51,323 bases of DNA from Montanilutibacter psychrotolerans (lineage in GTDB: Bacteria; Pseudomonadota; Gammaproteobacteria; Xanthomonadales; Xanthomonadaceae). A program made the translations under genes and the position numbers. Positions 44,752-51,323 of the stretch are shown in pieces. The stretch covers positions 1 to 51,323 of the forward strand of contig NZ_RIBS01000008.1 in the NCBI RefSeq assembly GCF_003719825.1. The letters are read 5' to 3'. The notes beneath the pieces are model-generated. The model did no database searches, was not told where the DNA came from, and was given only the letters and a program-made list of their open reading frames with translations. Each line of letters opens with the position of its first letter. Position 1 is the first letter of the stretch.

Positions 44752-47700
44752 TCAGCGCTCGCGCAGGAAACGCGCCATCGAGACGTCGTGACCGGGCGAC
44801 GCGGGGCTGAGCTCTGCCGCGATGTCGACGAATCCGCGCATCACCGCGATCTCGCGCGGACTGCGGTTGAGCGTGTCGCGCAGGTCCGGATTGGCGCCGG
44901 CGCGCAGCAGCCACTGCACCACGCGCGACAGACCGTGCAACGCCGCCAGGTGCAACGGACCGAAGCCACGCGGGTCCTGCGCGTCCAGACGGGCGTCGTG
45001 GTCCAGCAGCAGCTCCAGGCCCGAGACCAGCACGTCCTCGTCGGCCGGGCTGCCGGGTTCGGCGCGTGCGCCCACCAGCAGCAGCAGCGGCGTGGCGCCG
45101 GCCGCGGCCGTGTCGATGTCGGCCTCGCCTCCGGACAGCAGCAAGGTGTCGAGCAGCGCCACCAGGCGCGAACGCTCGCGCGCACTGAAACCGAACATCG
45201 CCGCGCAATGCAGCGGCGTGCGGCCCTGCGCGTCGCAGGCGTGGACGTCGGCACCGGCCGCGATCAGGCGGGCGGCAACTTCCGGCAGGCCTAGCGCGCA
45301 GGCCACCATCAGCGCGGTCAGTTCGCCAGGCAGGCGTTGCTCGATCGGCGCACCGGCCGCGAGCAGGCGGTCGACGATCTCGACGTGGCGCATGCTGACC
45401 GCCGCCGAGAGCGGCGTGGCGCCGGAGTTCGCCGCCAGCTGCGGGTCGGCACCGCGGGCGAGCAGCAGATCGACCACCGCGCGGTGACCACCACCGGCCG
45501 CGCGCAGCAGCGCCGTGCAGCCCTGGGAGTCGGCGGCGTCGACCGAGAGCCCGAGGCCGAGCAGGCGGCGTACGCCGTCGGCATCGCCCACGATCGCCGC
45601 GGCCGGCACGTCGCTTGCGCGCAGTGGGCGCAAGGGCAGCATCCAGCCACGCCAGTCGAGCCAGTCGGCCAGGTCACGACGCCCCGATGCCAGCGCCACG
45701 CCCAGCGGCGTCTGGCCGTCGGCGGCCAGCAGGTCCGGTGACGCGCCGTGTGCGACCAGGCGCTTGAGCATGGCGTCGCGACCCAGCGCCGCGGCCAGAT
45801 GCAGCGCGCTCATGCCGTGGCCGTCGCGCGCGTCCAGATCCACGCCGATCGCCAGCAGGCGTTCGAGCAGGCGCGGCCAGTCCAGTCGCACCGTCAGCGC
45901 GACCGGCGGATCGCCCGCACGCGACACGCCGAACGGATCGGCACCGCGCTCGAGCAGGTCCAGAGCGAAGGCTTCGAGCTTGCGCGAAGGCAGGCCGCTG
46001 TCGAGGCAGGCCGCCAGGAACCGCGCCAGGCCACCGTTGCCGGCCGGCGATACGCCACGCTCCAGCAGCGCCTGCGCCGGCGTGATCGCCGCCCGTGCCA
46101 GCCATGCCAGCAGCGGCGTGTCGCCGTCGTCGAGGCGCACGTTGGGGTCGGCGCCTTGCATGAGCAGCCAGTGCAGCTGCAACGCGGAAGGCTCGGATTC
46201 GTCATCGAACAGTTGCGCGCCCAGCTCGGCCGGGCTCAGCAACGGCAGCAGCGACTGCAGCGAGCGCTCGCGCCCGTCGCGCAGCGATTCGCGCAGCAGT
46301 TCGACCGGCGCGCGATCGGGCAACGGCTCGTCGCCGCCGTTGTCGCGCACGCTTGCGGGAAGGTTGTAGTCGAGGTCGAGGGCGGCCACCAGCGCCCAGC
46401 GGCCGGCCTCGGCGGCGCGGTCGATCGGACGCTTTCCGTCGGCATCGCGCTGTTCGGTATCGATGCCCAGCTCGATCAGGCGGCCGATCATCGCCGGCGG
46501 CACGTTGTCGGCGGCGACCGCCAGTGCAAGCGCGTTGCGCCCTTGGTCGTCGACCGCGGCCGCTTCGGCGATGCCACCGCGCGGCAGGTGCGCGAGCAGG
46601 CGATCGAGCACGGCCAGGTGACCGCCACGCGCGGCCTCCAGCAGCGGGTTGCGGCCCTGGTTGTCGTGGCCGCTGGCATCGGCGCCCGCGGCCAGCAGCA
46701 TCGCGACGATGCTCTCGTGCCCGGCCAGCGCGGCTTCGTGCAGGGCAGTTCGGCCACTGGCATCGCGTGCGTCGACCTTGCCGCGCAGCTTCAGCAGCAG
46801 CTGCACGCCGGCCGGGTCGTCGTCCTCGCCGGAGGCAGCGGCCAGCAGCGCGGGCCGTCCGCCGATCGGCTCAGGACGCGCGCCGCGTTCGAGCAGGAAC
46901 CGCGCCAGCCGCCAGTTGCCGGCGATGCAGGCCACGCCGAGCGGCGACTGGCCATCGTCGTTGATCGCGTCGATCTCGGCGGCAGCGTCGCGCAGCAACG
47001 CCGCCACGCCCGGGTCGGAGCTGCGCGCGGCGTGGTGCAGTGCGGTGTTGCCGTCGCTGTCGACCGAACGCGGATCCGCGCCGTTGGCGAGCAGGGTCAT
47101 CACCGCATCGGGGCGACCGTGCCAGCTGTCGCGGCAGGCGGCCAACAGCGGCGTGATGCCGGCATGGCCCTGGTTGAGGTCGACACCGGCGGAGATCAAT
47201 GCGCGCAGCAGGCGCAGGTCGGGCAGCACCGCGGCCAGCACGGCGAGGCTGCGCTGGTCGCGATCGTCGGCCGGCGGCGCGGCGTGCGCGTCCGCGCCGG
47301 CGGCCAGCAGCTCGAGCGCGCGTTCGACCCGACCGGTGCGCGCGGCGGCATAGAGTTCGGGTGTGAGCGATTCGCGCGGGGGCAGCGGCGACGTGCGCAC
47401 CGATTCCGGGGCCGGCGCGCGCGGCTCGACCGCCGACGCCTGGACCACGGCGCCCGGGGCAGGCGCGCCGCCAATGCCGTCACCCAACAGCGGCGCGAGA
47501 CCGGCTTGCGGGTCGATTGCCATCGGATCGATTGCAACGGGCGGGAACGCATTGGGCGGGAGCACACCGGACGAAAGCTCGCCGGCCACCACCGCTTGCG
47601 CAGTCACGTCATCGGTGGCGGCGTCATTCGCGGCGGTATCGGTCGCGGCAACGGCGGGCTCGGTGCTGGCCAACTCGGTGCTGCGCGCCTGCGCATCGGC

Positions 47701-48483
47701 CGCCACCGCAGAGGCCGGCCCGGCGGAACCGTACGCACCGTCCCGTGGCGCGACGAGATCGGAGGCCACGTCGGCGGGCCCGATGTCGGCAGGCCCGGCA
47801 TCGGCGGACTCCTCGACGGCGCGCGTCTCGTCCGAGGTGGCGTGCACCGCGGAAGCGTCATCCTCGAAGATCAGCTCGTCCGCCGGCGCAACGCGCTGCA
47901 CGGCCCAGTGCAACAGCGGCGAGGCGACCACCAGCAGCGCCGCGACCGGGATGCGCACACCGCCACCAAGCAGGCCCGGCCAGGCCAGCGCGACCACCGC
48001 GATCACCGGCACGGCAACCGCGACCGCCACTGCCAGGCCACGCCAGGCGCTGGTGTCCAGCTCGGCCAGCGCCTGCCAATGCGTGCGCAGGTCGCCGCCA
48101 TCGCGCTCAAGGCCGCGCCACAGTGGCCACAACCGCCACAACACCAGCAGTGCGGCACCGGTGACGGTACTGAGGGCCAGCGCGGCCAGCAGGGAGCCGC
48201 TGCGCAGCAAGGCCGACAGCGGCCAGGCCGCGGCGACGGCAAAACCCGCTGTCGCCGCGCTCCATGCCAACAGCAGGGACGGCGCGTCGTGGCGCAGCCG
48301 AGCCTTGAAGGCCGACGGCGCATCCGCGCGTCGCCAGCCGGCAAACGCCAGGGCGAACAGCGGCTGCGCGAGCACGCCGCCGATCGCGGCTGCGGCGCCG
48401 CCGAACCCGCCCAGCGCGGCCAGCAGCAGACCGGCCGCGAACGCGGCGATCAGTGGCCAGCGGGTGGCACGCGGATCAGGCAT
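44752..48483 (-). CDS. Giant membrane-anchored ankyrin-repeat protein
   Basis: This encodes 1243 residues. The first 205 or so contain about six hydrophobic segments (IAAFAAGLLLAALGG, LLAALALSTVTGAALLVLW, LAVAVAVAVPVIAVVALAW). A long acidic, Ala-rich spacer follows (about 205-375). The rest is roughly twenty ankyrin repeats of the DxxGxTALHxAAxxGHxxxVxxLLxxGAD type, some degenerate, one block (about 730-780) poorly matching. Ankyrin arrays bind proteins; here the array should face the cytoplasm or periplasm, tethered to the inner membrane. No enzyme domain is seen. The gene overlaps ycgL by 8 bases. Large ankyrin proteins occur in Xanthomonadaceae, but I know no function for this one. Confidence 0.88.
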   Translation of the reverse strand: MPDPRATRWPLIAAFAAGLLLAALGGFGGAAAAIGGVLAQPLFALAFAGWRRADAPSAFKARLRHDAPSLLLAWSAATAGFAVAAAWPLSALLRSGSLLAALALSTVTGAALLVLWRLWPLWRGLERDGGDLRTHWQALAELDTSAWRGLAVAVAVAVPVIAVVALAWPGLLGGGVRIPVAALLVVASPLLHWAVQRVAPADELIFEDDASAVHATSDETRAVEESADAGPADIGPADVASDLVAPRDGAYGSAGPASAVAADAQARSTELASTEPAVAATDTAANDAATDDVTAQAVVAGELSSGVLPPNAFPPVAIDPMAIDPQAGLAPLLGDGIGGAPAPGAVVQASAVEPRAPAPESVRTSPLPPRESLTPELYAAARTGRVERALELLAAGADAHAAPPADDRDQRSLAVLAAVLPDLRLLRALISAGVDLNQGHAGITPLLAACRDSWHGRPDAVMTLLANGADPRSVDSDGNTALHHAARSSDPGVAALLRDAAAEIDAINDDGQSPLGVACIAGNWRLARFLLERGARPEPIGGRPALLAAASGEDDDPAGVQLLLKLRGKVDARDASGRTALHEAALAGHESIVAMLLAAGADASGHDNQGRNPLLEAARGGHLAVLDRLLAHLPRGGIAEAAAVDDQGRNALALAVAADNVPPAMIGRLIELGIDTEQRDADGKRPIDRAAEAGRWALVAALDLDYNLPASVRDNGGDEPLPDRAPVELLRESLRDGRERSLQSLLPLLSPAELGAQLFDDESEPSALQLHWLLMQGADPNVRLDDGDTPLLAWLARAAITPAQALLERGVSPAGNGGLARFLAACLDSGLPSRKLEAFALDLLERGADPFGVSRAGDPPVALTVRLDWPRLLERLLAIGVDLDARDGHGMSALHLAAALGRDAMLKRLVAHGASPDLLAADGQTPLGVALASGRRDLADWLDWRGWMLPLRPLRASDVPAAAIVGDADGVRRLLGLGLSVDAADSQGCTALLRAAGGGHRAVVDLLLARGADPQLAANSGATPLSAAVSMRHVEIVDRLLAAGAPIEQRLPGELTALMVACALGLPEVAARLIAAGADVHACDAQGRTPLHCAAMFGFSARERSRLVALLDTLLLSGGEADIDTAAAGATPLLLLVGARAEPGSPADEDVLVSGLELLLDHDARLDAQDPRGFGPLHLAALHGLSRVVQWLLRAGANPDLRDTLNRSPREIAVMRGFVDIAAELSPASPGHDVSMARFLRER

Positions 48484-48748
48484 CGGTGCCCCAGTCCTCG
48501 GTCATCGGGTCGAGCGGCAGTTCGCTGGCCATCTGAAGATAGAAGCCACGCGCAGCCAGCTGCGCCATCACGTCGGCGGCGGTGCCACGCGCGAGTCGTC
48601 GTTCCGGAGTCAACGCCAGTTCGAGCACGAACTGCAGACGACCCAGGCGCTCCAGCACCGGCGCGGGAATACGCGTGAAGTCATCGCGCTTGGCGAGGAA
48701 CAGGTAGGTGTCGTCCTTGCGGAGGCTTTTATAAACGTAGGTCTGCAT
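48476..48748 (-). CDS. ycgL: YcgL family protein
   Basis: This encodes 90 residues started at MQTYVYKSLRKDDTYLFLA, the typical beginning of YcgL. The body (IPAPVLERLGRLQFVLELAL, then GFYLQMASELP) matches the family throughout. It is a small cytoplasmic protein of unknown function, common in gammaproteobacteria. Its stop codon lies within the ankyrin gene start, so the two are translated together. Confidence 0.9.
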   Translation of the reverse strand: MQTYVYKSLRKDDTYLFLAKRDDFTRIPAPVLERLGRLQFVLELALTPERRLARGTAADVMAQLAARGFYLQMASELPLDPMTEDWGTDA

Positions 48749-48866
48749 CTTTGGGGCGGGGGCGGCCCGGAGACGTTCTAGGCGGCGAAGCGTGGCGCAC
48801 AGCATACCTGCCCGTCCCGGCCCCGCGAACACAGGTGTTCAGGCCCGGGCACGACCGACGGTGCTA

Positions 48867-48896
48867 GCCACCGGGCCGGCGGCCCGGACCGGTGGC
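48867..48896 (-). terminator. Hairpin after cydB
   Basis: Perfect 8-bp arms GCCACCGG and CCGGTGGC enclose a GC-rich inner part that can itself pair. The hairpin lies 12 bp beyond the cydB stop, between the cyd operon and ycgL. No T-run follows. Confidence 0.6.
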
Positions 48897-48907
48897 GCTG
48901 GCACCGA

Positions 48908-49921
48908 TCAGTGGTAGCCGGCGTCGGCGGCGACCTTGCCCTTGAACACGCTGTACGACCACCACGTGTAGCCCAGGATCGCCGGCAGCAGCACCACCAG
49001 CCCCGCCAGCACGAAGCCTTGCGAGGACGGCGGCGAGGCGGCGTCCCAGATGCTCAGCCCCGGCGGCACGATGTTCGGCCAGATGCCCAGCACCAGCCCG
49101 GCGAAGCCCAGCGCGAAGAAGCACAGCGTCAACAGGAACGGCGCCGCATCACGGTCGTGCTGCATCGCGGCGCGCCACAGCGCAAAGGCGTTGGCCAGCG
49201 CCAGCAGCGGCACGGGCGCCAGCCACCAGAAATTTCCGTCCTCGAACCAGCGCGCCATGATCCGCGAGTCCAGGAACGGCAGCCACGCGCTGACCAAGCC
49301 CATGAACGCGACCACCACCAGCACCAGCGGCCGCGTCAACGTGCGCGCGATCGCCTGCAGCGGGCCCTCGGTCTTCAGCACCAGCCAGGTGCTGCCCAGC
49401 AGCGCGTAGCCGAACACCACCGCCACCCCGGTCAGCATCGAGAACGGGCTGAACCAGCCGAACGCGCCGCCGAGGTACTTGCCGCCCTGCAGCGGCATGC
49501 CTTCGACCAGTGCCCCCAGGATCACGCCCTGGGCAAACGCGGCGAACATCGAACCCAGCGCGAACGCCGCGCCCCACGCCGGCTTGGCGCGGGTGGCCTT
49601 GAAGCGGAACTCGAACGCGACCCCACGGAACACCAGCGCGATCAGCATCATCAGCACCGGCAGGTACAGCGCCGACAGCACCACCGCGTATGCCTTCGGG
49701 AACGCCGCCAGCAGCCCCGCGCCGCCCAGCACCAACCAGGTTTCGTTGCCGTCCCAGATGGGCGCGGCGGTGTTCATCATGTGATCGAGCTGCGCTTCGT
49801 CCTCGGCGAACGGCGCGAGGATGCCCAGGCCCAGCACGAAGCCATCGAGCAACACGTACATCAGCACGCCAAAGCCGATCACGCCGAACCAGATCACGGG
49901 CAGCACGGTTTCCAGGCTCAT
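48908..49921 (-). CDS. cydB: Cytochrome bd-type quinol oxidase subunit II
   Basis: This encodes 337 residues with about nine membrane helices. The N-terminal MSLETVLPVIWFGVIGFGVL, the LDGFVLGLGIL motif and the APIWDGNETWLVLGGAGL motif are characteristic of CydB/CioB. It is the structural partner of CydA in the inner-membrane oxidase that reduces O2 without pumping protons. Its ATG overlaps the cydA stop (ATGA). Its size and its partner point to the cyanide-insensitive (CIO) branch. I see no cydX-like small gene downstream. Confidence 0.95.
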   Translation of the reverse strand: MSLETVLPVIWFGVIGFGVLMYVLLDGFVLGLGILAPFAEDEAQLDHMMNTAAPIWDGNETWLVLGGAGLLAAFPKAYAVVLSALYLPVLMMLIALVFRGVAFEFRFKATRAKPAWGAAFALGSMFAAFAQGVILGALVEGMPLQGGKYLGGAFGWFSPFSMLTGVAVVFGYALLGSTWLVLKTEGPLQAIARTLTRPLVLVVVAFMGLVSAWLPFLDSRIMARWFEDGNFWWLAPVPLLALANAFALWRAAMQHDRDAAPFLLTLCFFALGFAGLVLGIWPNIVPPGLSIWDAASPPSSQGFVLAGLVVLLPAILGYTWWSYSVFKGKVAADAGYH

Positions 49922-51323
49922 GGGCGGGTCTCCGTCGCGTCGATGGCGTTGTCGACCAGCGACAACGGCCGTGCCGGGGTCTTGTCGCCGTGCTCGGTGT
50001 CGGGCGCCGGCTCGTGCGGCTGCGGGCCCTTGCGCACCAGCTTGACCAGGTACCAGAGCCCGGCGCCGAACACGGTGAAGTAGACCGCGGCGAACACGAA
50101 CAACGAGAACGCCACGCTGCCGGGCGCCAGCGTCGGCGTCACCGCATCGGCTGTGCGCAGCAGGCCGTACACCACGTACGGCTGGCGCCCGATCTCGACC
50201 ACGTACCAGCCGGCGAGGATCGCCGCGAAGCCCGACAGCGTCAGCACGCGCCAGCCCTGCAGCACCCAGCGCGCCAAGGCGCTGCCCGGTCCCGTTGCGC
50301 CCGGTGCGAACAACCCACCGCGGCGCCACGCCCACAGCGATGCCAGCACCAGCAGCAGCATGGCCGTGCCCAGCCCGACCATCACCCGGAACGCGAAGAA
50401 CACCGGCTTCACCGGCGGTCGCTCGCTGGCCGGCACCGCCTTCAGCGGCTGGATCTCGCCATCGAGCGTGTGCGTCAGGATCACGCTGCCCAGCCGGGGA
50501 ATCGCGATCTCGTAGTCGTTGCGTTCTTCCTTCTCGTTGGGCCAGGCAAACACGACCAGCGGTACGCCGTGGCCCTCGCCTTCCGATTCCCAGTGCGCCT
50601 CCATCGCCGCCAGCTTGACCGGCTGGTACTTGCCCACGTTGAGCCCGTGCAGGTCGCCGACAAACACCTGCAGCGGCACCGTGATCGCCGCGAACACCAC
50701 GGCGGCCTTGAGCATCCGCCGCGCCGCCTCGACGTGCACACCGCGCCGAAGGTAACCGGCGCTGACGCCACCGATCACGAAACACGTGGTGATGAACGCC
50801 GCCAGCACCATGTGCGACAGCCGGTACGGGAACGACGGGTTGAACACGATCGCCCACCAGCTGGCCGGCTCGAACACGCCGTCGGCGGTCAGCGTGTAGC
50901 CCGCCGGCGTCTGCATCCAGCTGTTGGCCGAGATGATCCAGAACGTCGAGATCAGCGTGCCCAGCGCCACCATGCACGTGGCAAAGAAATGCAGCTTCGG
51001 CGGCACGCGCTTCCAACCGAACAGCATCACGCCCAGGAAGGTCGCCTCGAGGAAGAACGCAGTCAGCACCTCGTAGCTCAGCAGCGGGCCGAGGATATTG
51101 CCGGCTTTCTCGCTGAGCACGGCCCAGTTGGTGCCGAACTGGAAGCTCATGACGATGCCCGAGACCACGCCCATGCCGAACGACACGGCGAAGATCTTCA
51201 GCCAGAAGAAGTACAGGTCGCGCCACAGGCCGTCGCGCGTGCGCAGCCAGCGCCATTCGAGGAACGCCAACCAGCTCGCCAGGCCAATCGTGAAGGCCGG
51301 GAACAGGATGTGGGCGGAAATCA
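49918..51323 (-). CDS. cydA: Cytochrome bd-type quinol oxidase subunit I (partial at the right edge)
   Basis: The frame stays open to the right edge, where ISAHILFPAFTIGLASW supplies the first helix with a heme-ligand His, so only a few N-terminal codons are missing. Further landmarks are SYEVLTAFFLEATFLG (conserved Glu), FPYRLSHMVLAAF (heme His), and the quinol loop VGDLHGLNVGKYQPVKLAAMEAHW. The last is short, as in CIO-type enzymes, rather than the long E. coli form. The GWxxxExGRQP motif reads GWYVVEIGRQPY, with Tyr where Trp is usual. The subunit oxidises quinol and holds the three hemes. It is the upstream partner of cydB. Confidence 0.95.
   Translation of the reverse strand, partial: ISAHILFPAFTIGLASWLAFLEWRWLRTRDGLWRDLYFFWLKIFAVSFGMGVVSGIVMSFQFGTNWAVLSEKAGNILGPLLSYEVLTAFFLEATFLGVMLFGWKRVPPKLHFFATCMVALGTLISTFWIISANSWMQTPAGYTLTADGVFEPASWWAIVFNPSFPYRLSHMVLAAFITTCFVIGGVSAGYLRRGVHVEAARRMLKAAVVFAAITVPLQVFVGDLHGLNVGKYQPVKLAAMEAHWESEGEGHGVPLVVFAWPNEKEERNDYEIAIPRLGSVILTHTLDGEIQPLKAVPASERPPVKPVFFAFRVMVGLGTAMLLLVLASLWAWRRGGLFAPGATGPGSALARWVLQGWRVLTLSGFAAILAGWYVVEIGRQPYVVYGLLRTADAVTPTLAPGSVAFSLFVFAAVYFTVFGAGLWYLVKLVRKGPQPHEPAPDTEHGDKTPARPLSLVDNAIDATETRP

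Noticed and set aside
45748-48678. 976-codon plus-strand open frame opposite the ankyrin gene
   Set aside because: Arg/Gln/His-rich shadow; the minus strand has regular ankyrin repeats.

Overview
The window is high-GC DNA and looks like a member of the Xanthomonadaceae, most likely Lysobacter or a close relative. The reasons are the rhlB/trxA/rho neighbourhood, a Rho protein with a long low-complexity N-terminal extension, ftsEX, ung, ycgL and a cyanide-insensitive-type cytochrome bd oxidase, next to a multi-protein NRPS cluster. The genus is inferred from gene content, not from a marker gene.

Left end (1-2440): the 3' end of a type VI secretion VgrG spike gene, then a cargo gene whose C-terminus carries an M15-type peptidase signature, then a short secreted protein that fits an immunity partner. 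These genes look more AT-rich than the rest of the window, and a short orphan coding tail follows them. 2472-6991 (minus strand): a small membrane protein, a DUF5916/CBM9-type outer-membrane protein and a GT87-type membrane glycosyltransferase.

7148-14539 (minus strand): a tightly packed six-gene operon. In transcription order it encodes a class II aldolase, a tandem nucleotidyltransferase, a GtrA-GT2 fusion, a small GDPD-like protein, a membrane glycosyltransferase fused to a uridine-kinase-like domain, and a HAD phosphatase. It reads as a pathway that makes and transfers an unusual phosphorylated or activated sugar-like unit.

14874-30546 (plus strand): the centre of interest is a complete-looking nonribosomal peptide cluster. 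Three single-module synthetases (C-A-T, C-A-T, C-A-T-reductase) are followed by an MFS exporter, a protein joining an N-terminal CPF-motif domain to a kynurenine 3-monooxygenase, and a dedicated 4'-phosphopantetheinyl transferase. The PPTase would activate the carrier domains, the modules would build a tripeptide (module 2 reads as glycine), the reductase would release it as an aldehyde or alcohol, the monooxygenase would supply or tailor a 3-hydroxykynurenine-like unit, and the MFS protein would export the product. A divergent 334-bp region separates this cluster from the minus-strand operon.

30600-51323: mostly housekeeping genes. They are ung; an ftsE-ftsX-tandem receiver operon; rhlB divergent from trxA and rho; a secreted subtilase with PKD, PPC and P-type domains; a membrane diguanylate cyclase; a KefB/C-type antiporter; a giant membrane-anchored ankyrin protein overlapping ycgL; and cydAB, with cydA running off the right edge.
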